Made by a program: the position numbers and the translations under genes | Source: Lachnospiraceae bacterium | GTDB taxonomy: Bacteria > Bacillota > Clostridia > Lachnospirales > Lachnospiraceae | Length of the DNA stretch: 64,000 nt | Direction: 5' to 3' | Assembly: GCA_902363445.1 (NCBI GenBank) | Contig: CABJAB010000004.1 | Coordinates: forward strand, 310,001-374,000 | Shown here: positions 1-8,223 of the stretch, piece by piece | How positions within the stretch are numbered: position 1 is the stretch's first letter | Layout of the letters: each line of letters begins with the position of its first letter | The notes under the pieces: generated by a model | Seen by the model: the letters and a program-made list of their open reading frames with translations, nothing else | Databases searched by the model: none | Told to the model about the DNA's origin: nothing

Positions 1-1573
1 CTCTGCCGATACCCAAAAGCTTGTCGTCTTCATAGAAATGCAGGTAGCTGGAAAAACCGGTGATCTTAAGCTCTCCCATGATCTTCGGATTCTCGGGATC
101 CGACAGATCCACACTGAACAAAGGATCCATCTGGCGGAAGGTTACAAAGTATCCGTTATCTCCCAGGAACCGGGCCGAATAGATCTGTTCGCCGGGAGCA
201 AGATTATGGATGCTTCCTACGATATCCAAATCTTCATCCATCACATACAGAGAGTTTGTCTCGCCGCCGTTCTGATAATCGTCCACTGTGGCGACCAGCC
301 TCAGATAACCCTGATACTGGTCCAAGGAGAACTGATCGTTCAGCCGCCCCAGGAACCGTTTGTTCGCAGAGACTTCCATCTGGCCGTCTTTATAAGAAAG
401 CTTGAATATCTCCGTCTGGCTTTTGCTACTACTGCTGCTCCACAGCTGCTCAGCCACATATATGGCGTCACCGCTCACATACATGGTATCCCCGCTGAAG
501 TAAACCGCCTCCGTGTCACAGAATCGGTCCGGGGCCGTTATATCCAGAGAGGCCGCCACCAGAGAACATCTCGCCGCCACATTCTCCGGATAGTGGATAT
601 GGTCATATGCCACTGGCTCGTCGTCAACATAGGGAATGTAAGACCTGTCATTTTCTTCCGATTCGGCTGCCGCATATTTTTCAGTGAATACATAAACATA
701 GCTGCCGTTTTTTCTGCTGGAATGATAAGAGCCGTCCTGGGACAGCATTCCTGTTAATTTCGGATCTCCTCTGTCTGTTATATCATAAACTGCCGTCACT
801 GTATAGTTTTCTCCAGCTTCATTATAACAGTCCATGAGTACCGCCATCGTATCACCGTCCACATAAATCTCCAGAACAGAATCATAATCTCTGTAGACCC
901 CGTCTGTGACAGGGCCCGTTCTGGACACTTCCTTCATCTCCCCGCCGTTCGCCTCGATGATATGCACGGTACCCACAGCGTCTTCTCCCGCATACACCAC
1001 ATAAAGGTATTTTCCGTCTGTCTTAACAATATCACTTTCATCCACTCCCTCCACCTGGATGTTCGTTTCCGAATGCTCTGCTTCCGAGGGCGCTGCTTCG
1101 TCCTCTGTCTTTGCACCGCTTTCGGAAGCTGCCGCCGTCTCCGGCATCGCTCCGTCGGCCGCTTCCCCGGCATACGCTTCCGTCTGATTTTCCTGCTGTT
1201 TCTTCAGATATTCGTATATTTCCCCATAGGAAGACGCTGTCTTATAGCCGCCCGTCAGACTCACTCCCTCCGCCGGTTCCTCGCCTGTCTGGAAACCGAT
1301 GCGCCCTTTCGACCGGGTGTCCGGAACCGCGGCGTTGTCCCTGCCGATCTGCCGGAACAGCCAAAAGCTCCCTCCTAAGATCAAGAAGAGAAGCACTGCC
1401 GCAGCCGCCTTATATCCGGTGACTATACGTTTCGGTTTCCGACCCTCCCACTTAAGCTTTTCTGTCACCTTGTCCGGGGATAAGCTCTCCGGAGGTTCAA
1501 CCATGTCCGCCGTTTTTTTTGCCTCTTCTATCCATTTCTGATCCATGGGGTCCTTCTCCCATCTATCACTCAT
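1..1573 (-). CDS. Membrane-anchored beta-propeller protein (3' end outside window)
   Basis: The frame runs from an ATG at 1573, preceded by AAGGAG, to the left edge without a stop, giving at least 524 residues. The first ~50 residues are charged and carry a PPESLSPDKV stretch. A single membrane segment follows (about 55-75), then a low-complexity Glu/Ala/Ser linker, then the signature VEGVDESDIVKTDGKYLYVV. That signature is typical of the secreted C-terminal beta-propeller family (Beta_propel, PF09826). The topology puts a short N-tail in the cytoplasm and the propeller outside. It starts 28 bases after the ECF sigma factor, so the two are probably co-transcribed. The N-tail could be an anti-sigma domain, which is inference. 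The family assignment is firm and the role is not. Confidence 0.85.
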   Translation of the reverse strand, partial: MSDRWEKDPMDQKWIEEAKKTADMVEPPESLSPDKVTEKLKWEGRKPKRIVTGYKAAAAVLLFLILGGSFWLFRQIGRDNAAVPDTRSKGRIGFQTGEEPAEGVSLTGGYKTASSYGEIYEYLKKQQENQTEAYAGEAADGAMPETAAASESGAKTEDEAAPSEAEHSETNIQVEGVDESDIVKTDGKYLYVVYAGEDAVGTVHIIEANGGEMKEVSRTGPVTDGVYRDYDSVLEIYVDGDTMAVLMDCYNEAGENYTVTAVYDITDRGDPKLTGMLSQDGSYHSSRKNGSYVYVFTEKYAAAESEENDRSYIPYVDDEPVAYDHIHYPENVAARCSLVAASLDITAPDRFCDTEAVYFSGDTMYVSGDAIYVAEQLWSSSSSKSQTEIFKLSYKDGQMEVSANKRFLGRLNDQFSLDQYQGYLRLVATVDDYQNGGETNSLYVMDEDLDIVGSIHNLAPGEQIYSARFLGDNGYFVTFRQMDPLFSVDLSDPENPKIMGELKITGFSSYLHFYEDDKLLGIGR

Positions 1574-1601
1574 ACGATTCATCTCCTTCACATAACGGAT
1601 T

Positions 1602-2162
1602 TTATATTCCGTAGGAACCGGACAGATGCGTCCTCATCCGGGCCAAAGCCCGGCTCTGCCTGGATCTCACAGTACCCGGCTTTTTCCTCAGCATCTCCGC
1701 GATTTCCTGGCTGCTATAGCCTCCGAAAAAAGACAGTCCCACGATCAGCCGGTCTTCCTCGGAAAGCTGCTGAAACGCATCCCGCAGATCAAGTATATCT
1801 TCCTGGCCCGCGCCGGATGATCCGGCATCATGTCCGTCTCGCATCCCCTCTGTTTCTGCCGCCGGCTCAAATTCTCTGAACACCGGCCGCTCCGCATAGT
1901 GCTTTAACATTCTTTTGGATTTATTGGTCAGAATACGGAATATCCAGCCCCGAAAGGCTTCGTCATGTCGAAGCCCCCGGATTCCCTCAAAGGCCGCCGC
2001 CACCGTATCCCCGACTACGTCCTCCGCATCGTGGGGTTCCTTCAGCATAAACAGTGCAAACCGATACAAATCCTTGTAAACTTCCTCATACAATTGCCCG
2101 AAGGCATCCACATTTCCCTTTTTCGCCATTTTTATAAGGCGCAGCTCTTCTGTTTGTTCCAT
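1602..2162 (-). CDS. ECF-type RNA polymerase sigma factor
   Basis: A 186-residue sigma-70 family protein. Region 2 (DLYRFALFMLKEPHDAEDVVGDTV, core promoter recognition) lies near the N-terminus. An acidic linker follows, then region 4 with a helix-turn-helix (YSSQEIAEMLRKKPGTVRSR) that reads the -35 element. The family redirects RNA polymerase to a small regulon and is normally held by a membrane anti-sigma. The start chosen is ATG at 2162 (MEQTEELR), because upstream in-frame ATGs at 2183 and 2201 lack a good ribosome site and would add sequence outside region 2. Its only operon partner is the beta-propeller protein downstream. Confidence 0.92.
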   Translation of the reverse strand: MEQTEELRLIKMAKKGNVDAFGQLYEEVYKDLYRFALFMLKEPHDAEDVVGDTVAAAFEGIRGLRHDEAFRGWIFRILTNKSKRMLKHYAERPVFREFEPAAETEGMRDGHDAGSSGAGQEDILDLRDAFQQLSEEDRLIVGLSFFGGYSSQEIAEMLRKKPGTVRSRQSRALARMRTHLSGSYGI

Positions 2163-2493
2163 ACTCCACCGCCCTTCGGACATCTCAAAGGCGCCCTGCA
2201 TCCCTGCCGGCCTGTTGAAATGCTCATATTTTACGCTGCAACGTATCCGCGGTCATCGCGTTCTTCTATTAATACAGTGTCAGAAAAAGCATCGGCCGTT
2301 GCAGGATACTATTATTTTTCTTTCTTCTATTGTAGCATAGATACCCTCGGAATGGACGCTCCTGAAAATTAACCTCCTGTTAATTTATTTTACTTTTCTT
2401 TAACTTCTGCTCAGTGGTATATGGAATGGTTATCTGATATGATAAAGACAGATGAAGGGCCTTCATAAATTTCAAAAGGAAAGGAAGTTCATA
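2163..2493. other. Divergent intergenic region with an inverted repeat
   Basis: This gap separates the minus-strand sigma factor from the plus-strand XRE regulator and must hold both promoters. The clearest structure is an inverted repeat at 2366-2386, AAATTAAC-CTCCT-GTTAATTT, with perfect 8-base arms. It is a plausible operator for the XRE protein (autoregulation) but has no T-run on either side, so it is not an intrinsic terminator. A TATGAT at about 2436 could be a -10 for the regulator, with no convincing -35. No small gene is evident. Confidence 0.4.
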
Positions 2494-3585
2494 ATGCCGA
2501 TACAGAACATTATAAAAGAAAGACGGAAAGCCCTCGGGCTTACCCAGGAACAGGTTGCAGATTATCTGGGAGTCTCAACTCCCGCTGTCAATAAATGGGA
2601 AAACGGCGCCACCAATCCAGATATCGCCCTGCTCCCCCCTCTGGCGCGCCTGCTTCAGACGGATTTAAATACCCTGCTGTGCTTCCATGAGGAAGTGACT
2701 GACCAGGAAATCGTAAATTTCAGTAATGAAGTGATGAAGATCATCAATCAGGAAGGCTTCGACCAGGGGCTTTCAAAAGTCCGGAAAATAATAGAAGAAT
2801 ATCCAAGCAGCACAAAGCTCATTCACAATATGGTGCTGCTGCTGGAAGGCGCCATGATCATGACCGGAATGATTCCTGAAGAAAAGGAAAAATATGATGA
2901 GCCCATCAACGCTCTGTATGAACGGGCCGCGCAGAGCAATGACGAGAGAATCAGCAGCGGGGCAAGGTTCATGCTCGCATCCAAATACATCGCGAAGGAA
3001 AATTTTGAAAAAGCACAGGAAATGCTCGATCTGCTCCCGGAACCGAACGTCCTGGATAAAAGACAGCTTCAGGCGTCTCTTTTGGAAAAAGAGGGAAAAA
3101 CAGAAGAAGCGGAAAAGATTCATGAACGGCTGTTATACTGGAAAGTCAGCGAAATCTGGAATCTCCTGCTGACCCTGTCCGAGCTGGAGCAAAAGGCTGG
3201 AAATCTTCCGAACGCGGCCAGATTTGCCGATATCTGCAGTCAATGCGCGGAGCTGTTCGAATTCCCGGATTATCACAAGATCATCCCTCTGTTTCTGACC
3301 GCCGCATCCGAAAAAGAGGAAAAGAAAAGTATTTCTCTTATAAAATCCCTGCTCGACTCCGCAGAGAAAACCTGGAAATTTTCAGATACCTATTTATACC
3401 GGCACCTGTCCGGAAAAGAGCAGGCCCCCGATTACAATTCCCTGATCCTGACCCCGCTTTTAAAACTCCTGGAGACGGATCCCAGATGTGAATTCCTCGG
3501 TAAAAATGAAGAGTACCGCGCTTTGCTCTCGCGGTACCAGTCAAAAATCAGCGCAGCTAAGCGTACGCGTTCTCCAGAATCCTGA
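2494..3585 (+). CDS. XRE-family regulator with TPR-like C-terminal domain
   Basis: The protein is 363 residues when started at the ATG at 2494, which has a purine-rich AAAGGAAAGGAAG site just upstream. Residues 5-60 form an XRE/Cro helix-turn-helix (LTQEQVADYLGVSTPAVNKWE). The remainder is helical with TPR-like pairs (for example FEKAQEMLDLLPEP and KTEEAEKIHERLLYWK). The layout matches regulators whose helical repeats sense a peptide or partner protein, but no ligand can be named. Its last 29 bases overlap the end of the convergent alcohol dehydrogenase gene. The only plus-strand gene in the first 40 kb, it is likely monocistronic. Confidence 0.85.
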   Translation: MPIQNIIKERRKALGLTQEQVADYLGVSTPAVNKWENGATNPDIALLPPLARLLQTDLNTLLCFHEEVTDQEIVNFSNEVMKIINQEGFDQGLSKVRKIIEEYPSSTKLIHNMVLLLEGAMIMTGMIPEEKEKYDEPINALYERAAQSNDERISSGARFMLASKYIAKENFEKAQEMLDLLPEPNVLDKRQLQASLLEKEGKTEEAEKIHERLLYWKVSEIWNLLLTLSELEQKAGNLPNAARFADICSQCAELFEFPDYHKIIPLFLTAASEKEEKKSISLIKSLLDSAEKTWKFSDTYLYRHLSGKEQAPDYNSLILTPLLKLLETDPRCEFLGKNEEYRALLSRYQSKISAAKRTRSPES

Positions 3586-4759
3586 GGACGTCGTCCTTAT
3601 CCGCTTTCTTGGGATTGACGATCATGGCTCCGTCGTTTAATGCTGCCTTCGCCACCGCCTCCAGGTCTTTTCTGTCCACCCCGGCTTCTTTGAGAGTCAG
3701 AGGCAGGCCGCAAAGCCTGTGAAGCCTTCCTTCAAGTGCTCGCACTCCCTGCACCATGGCCGCCCCCCGTTCCTTCGCGCCTGTCTCCGCGTAGGCCTCC
3801 GGACCGCACAGGTATAAAAGCAGCTCTCCATAAGCTCCTGACAGCTTATCCATGTTGTACTCCATACAATGGGGCAGCAGGATCGTCATGGCGTCTGCAT
3901 GCGGCACATGGCAGACACTCCCCAGCGCATGGCCGGCCGCGTGCACCACTCCCACCATGGAATTGGAAAATGCGGCCCCCGCCATGGCGGCGGCGTTGGC
4001 CATGCCCAGCCTCGCCTCCCCATCTCTTCCATTTCTGACTGCCCGTTCCAGATATGCTCCGACCATGCGGATCGCCGCGGTCCCATATGCGTCGCTTAAC
4101 GGATTTTTCTGAAGACAGGTACAGGCCTCTATGGCATGACAAAGAGTATCCAGACCGGTGGATGCCGTCATCCTGGCCGGCAGTGTCTCTGTCATCCGCA
4201 CGTCGAGGACCGTTACGTCCGGCTGCAGATAATAAGAGATAAACTCCATCTTCATTCCATCCGCCGCATTCTTTATCACCGCCACCAGGGTAGATTCTGA
4301 CCCGGTGCCAGACGTGGTCGGCACGGCTACAAAGGGAACATGTCTTCCCCTGCCCATAATCTCACATCCGAGTAGCTCCATGATATCTTCAACCCGCTGC
4401 GACAAGAGCATGCGGACTCCTTTCGCCGTATCCAGCACCGATCCGCCTCCTACTGCCACAAGTCCGTCGCATCCGCAGCCTCTGTAGATTTCCGCGATCT
4501 GATTCACTATGGCAGACGATGAATCTGCCGGGATATCGTGAAACACCGCTCCAATGGATATCCCCTCCGCGCACAGCGCATCACACACCACAGACAGCGT
4601 GCCGATTTCGTGGAGTACTCGGTCAGAAAGTACCATAGGGCGTCTGGAGCCCAGCATGGCGAGCTCCGCCGGTACATTTTCCAAAGCCGACTTTCCCGAG
4701 AGCATCTTCGTGCTGTGTTGAAATTCATAATAATCCGGTAACATAATATCTGCCTCCAT
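3557..4759 (-). CDS. Iron-containing alcohol dehydrogenase (group III)
   Basis: A 400-residue protein of the Fe-ADH family, which interconverts alcohols and aldehydes with NAD(P)H. The cofactor loop GGGSVLDTAKG and the PTTSGTGSE motif are intact. Metal ligands are visible as the Asp of QPDVTVLDV (or close by), the His of GLDTLCHAIEA and the two His of VVHAAGHALG. The C-terminal helical domain is full length. It is followed upstream by an SCP2-like gene with 17 bases between them, so the two form a pair. Substrate is not predictable; 1,3-propanediol or butanol dehydrogenase-type activity is possible. Confidence 0.93.
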   Translation of the reverse strand: MEADIMLPDYYEFQHSTKMLSGKSALENVPAELAMLGSRRPMVLSDRVLHEIGTLSVVCDALCAEGISIGAVFHDIPADSSSAIVNQIAEIYRGCGCDGLVAVGGGSVLDTAKGVRMLLSQRVEDIMELLGCEIMGRGRHVPFVAVPTTSGTGSESTLVAVIKNAADGMKMEFISYYLQPDVTVLDVRMTETLPARMTASTGLDTLCHAIEACTCLQKNPLSDAYGTAAIRMVGAYLERAVRNGRDGEARLGMANAAAMAGAAFSNSMVGVVHAAGHALGSVCHVPHADAMTILLPHCMEYNMDKLSGAYGELLLYLCGPEAYAETGAKERGAAMVQGVRALEGRLHRLCGLPLTLKEAGVDRKDLEAVAKAALNDGAMIVNPKKADKDDVLRILENAYA

Positions 4760-4776
4760 CCTATCTGCTTATTCTT

Positions 4777-5358
4777 TCATCTTCCTGACCCAAACCGGAT
4801 CATCCGGCCGGCCATGGCCAGATAAGTACGGAAGATCCCCATATTCTTTTCCGGCACTTCCTTTAATATTTTCCTGGAAAGGAAGCGCGGAAACAAATAC
4901 GCCTCCGCCAAGTCCATACATCTGACTACGGACATCGCCCTCGCGATATCTCCCTTTAGCATAAAGCCATGGCGCGCATAAGAACCCGCGACGCCAATCT
5001 GGCCTGACATCACCGCAAACGCGGCATCCACACTTTTAAAGCGGATCATCAGATCCATATCCTCCGGCGCCGTCGAAACGGCCGGAAGCCGGACAAGGCG
5101 TTTTTCCTCTTTCCTCATATAAAGGGCGGGAGCCTTTTCCCCCATTCCGATGCCAAAGGTAAACCCTTCTTCCCAGTCCCCGATCTCTGTCCGGACTTTC
5201 TCTTCCTTTTGATTCAGCACTTCCAGGCCATAGAATAAAAAATGGAGTATAACGGCAGAGATTCCCTTCTTCACCGCAAGACTCCTTTTTTTACGGGCCG
5301 ACATCCGCCAGACGTCCGCCTTCCCTGTATCCAACGCTTCCAATACCAGCTGGCTCAT
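4777..5358 (-). CDS. SCP2 sterol-binding-like domain protein
   Basis: A 193-residue protein started at the ATG at 5358 (MSQLVLEAL), which follows an AGGAGG site; a longer frame reaches 5430 without a better site. The C-terminal half (IRFKSVDAAFAVMSGQIGVA, then LKGDIARAMSVVRC) resembles an SCP2 lipid-binding fold. The N-terminal half has no recognised domain. No signal peptide or membrane helix is evident, so it is probably cytoplasmic. It sits upstream of the Fe-ADH and may bind a hydrophobic substrate for it, which is speculation. Domain assignment is by pattern only. Confidence 0.6.
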   Translation of the reverse strand: MSQLVLEALDTGKADVWRMSARKKRSLAVKKGISAVILHFLFYGLEVLNQKEEKVRTEIGDWEEGFTFGIGMGEKAPALYMRKEEKRLVRLPAVSTAPEDMDLMIRFKSVDAAFAVMSGQIGVAGSYARHGFMLKGDIARAMSVVRCMDLAEAYLFPRFLSRKILKEVPEKNMGIFRTYLAMAGRMIRFGSGR

Positions 5359-5469
5359 AATTCCTCCTGAACGATCGCTGTCCCCATGGGACAGATTTAT
5401 TTCATGATCACCAACCGCATTATAGCGCATCCTGATATGTTTGGCAAGTAAAATATCTTGAATATAAAA

Positions 5470-6297
5470 CTATTTGAACAGCGCGCGAAACGACTGGATA
5501 TCCCGCGGATAATAGTCTCCTTTCACGAGCCCCTTTTGCTCCAATGTCTCAAACACCTCCAGAAAGGTCGGCTTCCTCAGATTCGCCCGGGCAAGGACTT
5601 CATCATTCCGGAAGATCTCCACCGGCTTTCCATCAGCTATGATCCTTCCGCCTTCGAATACCAAAATCCGTTCTGCCCATCGGTAGGCGAAATCAATATC
5701 ATGAGTGGAGATCAGAATCGTCCTGCCCTCCTGCTCCAGCTTTTTGAGGACTTCCTCCAGCATAGAAGCATTCATCGGATCCAAAGAAGCGGTCGGTTCA
5801 TCAAAAATGATCACCTCCGGCTTCATGGCTATGATATCGGCGATGCTGACCCGTTTTTTTTCTCCCCCGCTCAGATAATGGGGCGCCCGGTCCCGCATCC
5901 TGGTTATGTTCATATACGAAAGAGCTTCCCTCACCCGCTCTGTCACCTCTTCTTTCGTGAGCTTCAGATTCATCGGGCCGAAGCTCACCTCCTGGAACAC
6001 GGTAGAGGCGATAATCTGATTGTCCGCGTCCTGAAATACGATGCCCACATTTTTCCGCAGATAATTCAGATCCTTTTTACTCTTTGTTATCACCCTGCCC
6101 CGATAGGATACCGTTCCCTCATGGGGTGTCAAAACGCCGTTCAGATTCAGGAAAAACGTGGATTTTCCAGCCCCGTTGGAACCGATGACCGCTATCTTCT
6201 CTCCCTTTTCCATGGAAACGCTCACATCTTTAAGAGCCTCCTGATCAGTTCCGTATAAATAACTCAGATGTGATACTTCCAGTATCGTTTCTCCCAT
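5470..6297 (-). CDS. cbiO: ECF transporter ATPase, CbiO-like
   Basis: A 275-residue ABC ATPase with Walker A GSNGAGKST near residue 40, Q-loop FQDADNQ, signature LSGGEKKRVSIA and Walker B EVIIFDEP. The FQDADNQI and SFGPMNL stretches are typical of energy-coupling-factor ATPases of the Co/Ni group. It would power metal uptake together with CbiQ directly upstream. The ATG at 6297 (MGETILEV) has an AAGGCGG site; the frame extends to 6399 but that part overlaps CbiQ. Only one ATPase is encoded, as in CbiMNQO systems, so a homodimer is expected. No CbiM or CbiN lies nearby. Confidence 0.9.
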   Translation of the reverse strand: MGETILEVSHLSYLYGTDQEALKDVSVSMEKGEKIAVIGSNGAGKSTFFLNLNGVLTPHEGTVSYRGRVITKSKKDLNYLRKNVGIVFQDADNQIIASTVFQEVSFGPMNLKLTKEEVTERVREALSYMNITRMRDRAPHYLSGGEKKRVSIADIIAMKPEVIIFDEPTASLDPMNASMLEEVLKKLEQEGRTILISTHDIDFAYRWAERILVFEGGRIIADGKPVEIFRNDEVLARANLRKPTFLEVFETLEQKGLVKGDYYPRDIQSFRALFK

Positions 6298-6380
6298 TCT
6301 ATTTTCCGCCTTTCTCTCCGAATCGTTCCTCTTCCCGTATGTTTTCCTCTGTCCTGTGCCTTTTCCGCCATTTTCCGCCC

Positions 6381-7256
6381 TCAGCGGGTAAAATACCATA
6401 CCCCAGCTAAAACGGCCGTAAAAAGTGCCGCTCCGGCCGCCAGAGACGGTTTCAGAGGCTTCTCATCCTCCAGGAAGCGCAGATCGCCGTCATAGCATCT
6501 GGATTCCATCGCGTCATAATAAGCGTTCGCCCTTTTCAGAGATATGATCAGCAGGTTGGAGAAGATCCTCCCGAAGGAATACCAGGATGTCTTCCTGTCA
6601 CAATATCCCAGCCTGGACCTCGCCGCCACGCTCATCCGGCGCTGGGCATCCAACAGGATAAAGATAAACCGGTATATCATATACATAAGCTCCACCAGTA
6701 TTTTAGGCATATGGATCTTCCGGAAAAATCCAACGATCTCTCCCATGGGAGTGGTCAGCGTCATCATATAAAGGCAGCTGACGGCCGAAAAAGCTTTCAG
6801 CACAAGATCTGCCGTGGATATGAGGCTCGCCCTGGTCGCGGAAATATAAAAAAACCCCAGATGGAGACAATATTCCCCCTTAGGAGCCAAAGAAAAATCA
6901 AATGCGATCGCGGCGCTGCTCAAGACAATAAAGATAAGCGGAAGTGTCATCAGGTTCAAATACCGGCGCACGCCCAATTTTCCCTTAAACATCACAAGCG
7001 CCGCCATGGTAAACAGCACGATGGCGGAAACTGCCATGGAATCCATGGCGATCACACATACCAAAAAAAATACGGACATCACGATCTTGAAGGAAGGATT
7101 CCACGGACGCATTTTCGACGCATAGGCATAGTAATCTATGGAAAGATGTCCCTCCCCGTGCTGATGTCCGAATATCCTTCCGAAATGGCCATGGCGGCTT
7201 CCACGGCCGTGTCTGTGCCCGTGTTCCAATAAATCATCCTGTACCTGAGGTTCCAA
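6381..7256 (-). CDS. cbiQ: ECF transporter membrane subunit CbiQ with His-rich N-terminus
   Basis: A 291-residue membrane protein (five to six hydrophobic segments) of the ECF T-component family. It starts IDYYAYASKMRPWNP after the N-terminal tail, as CbiQ proteins do, and carries coupling-helix motifs ending in ARSRLGY and AMESRCYDG. I place the start at a TTG at 7256 because AGAGGAG lies 5-6 bases upstream; an ATG at 7295 has no such site and lies within the peptidase gene. The tail holds eight His between residues 12 and 37 (HGHRHG, RHGHFG, HQHGEGH), an unusual metal-binding extension. It overlaps the upstream peptidase by 23 bases, suggesting translational coupling. Confidence 0.88.
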   Translation of the reverse strand: MEPQVQDDLLEHGHRHGRGSRHGHFGRIFGHQHGEGHLSIDYYAYASKMRPWNPSFKIVMSVFFLVCVIAMDSMAVSAIVLFTMAALVMFKGKLGVRRYLNLMTLPLIFIVLSSAAIAFDFSLAPKGEYCLHLGFFYISATRASLISTADLVLKAFSAVSCLYMMTLTTPMGEIVGFFRKIHMPKILVELMYMIYRFIFILLDAQRRMSVAARSRLGYCDRKTSWYSFGRIFSNLLIISLKRANAYYDAMESRCYDGDLRFLEDEKPLKPSLAAGAALFTAVLAGVWYFTR

Positions 7257-8223
7257 GTGTACTCCTCTCTTGCAGCCACTGTTCTGTGATCCCATAAAGG
7301 ACCCGGTATGCCAATTCCAGAGAATCCACGGAAATATATTCCTGATACCCGTGAATCCCGGTTATGCTGTTTCTCTCATCCAGAGGAAAAAAGCCCAGCA
7401 CCGGAATCCCTGCCCCTCGGAAATGGCGGTTGTCGCTGAAGCCGGGAGAAACGACTGGAAGAAGCTCTGCCTTTCTGCATCGGTCCAGATGAGGCTTAAG
7501 CAGGCTTCGGTATTCTTCTGGAAGGTACGCGTCCTCCAGACATTTCTCCGCCACATGCCTCCTGTTATTTTCTCCATCGGACCTCCGGCCCTCCCGATAA
7601 GACAGGACAGCCCCGTCCGGCCCGCGGCTGTTCCTTTCAGCTGGGATACCGTCCCGTTCACCTACCTGCACGGTATAATACCAGACGCCCCCGGCAAAGA
7701 CCGGAAAACCTCCGCCTTCGCTCAAGACCAGTCTGGCATGGGAAAACAGCCGCGTATGATTCAAAAGCCACGGAAGGCCGCAGTCTTCACAGTCTTCTTC
7801 TCCGCAGGCGGCAGCAAAGATCAGTGTCCGTTCCCTGACCCGTCTTGCTGCTTCCGCCATGATTCCCGCGTTTACCGCCGTCATCCCCTTGTCGTCCAGG
7901 GCTCCCCTCCCGTAAATCCTGCCCTCTGACAGGACCCCTCGGCCGGGAGGAAACTTCCAGCAGGACAGATCCAAATAATTTTCTGTGTCCAGGTGGGAAT
8001 AAAGGACGAGAGCATCCGGGCTTCTCCCTGGAATCACCGCCACAATGCTCGCCCGGAACGGCTCCGGCTCGTAAATTCTATTTGCTATGCCCATTTTATC
8101 AAAATATGCCTGCAACTGCAAGGCACATTGACGCTCATTTTTCCGTCCTCTAGTGGTATCGCAGTCTATCAGGGCTTTCAAAAGCCCGATGATCTCCGGA
8201 ACTGCCCTCTTTTTTCCATCCAT
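7234..8223 (-). CDS. M20-family metallopeptidase with a short lid domain
   Basis: A 329-residue member of the M20 zinc peptidase family (DapE/PepV/acylase relatives). Metal and catalytic residues are present: YSHLDTE, GALDDKG, CGEED and the late GIHG. The family is usually 380-450 residues; here only about 75 residues lie between the catalytic halves, and the part GERDGIPAERNSRGPDG does not look like a normal lid. This is either a real compact form or a double frameshift. It starts 74 bases inside the end of the P1B ATPase gene and overlaps CbiQ, so it is embedded in the metal operon. Its substrate is unknown; release of a metal-binding peptide is a guess. Confidence 0.8.
   Translation of the reverse strand: MDGKKRAVPEIIGLLKALIDCDTTRGRKNERQCALQLQAYFDKMGIANRIYEPEPFRASIVAVIPGRSPDALVLYSHLDTENYLDLSCWKFPPGRGVLSEGRIYGRGALDDKGMTAVNAGIMAEAARRVRERTLIFAAACGEEDCEDCGLPWLLNHTRLFSHARLVLSEGGGFPVFAGGVWYYTVQVGERDGIPAERNSRGPDGAVLSYREGRRSDGENNRRHVAEKCLEDAYLPEEYRSLLKPHLDRCRKAELLPVVSPGFSDNRHFRGAGIPVLGFFPLDERNSITGIHGYQEYISVDSLELAYRVLYGITEQWLQERSTLGTSGTG

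Noticed and set aside
2773..3123. Antisense ORF of 116 codons within the XRE regulator
   Set aside because: A shadow of a clear coding frame, Phe-rich composition, no ribosome site.
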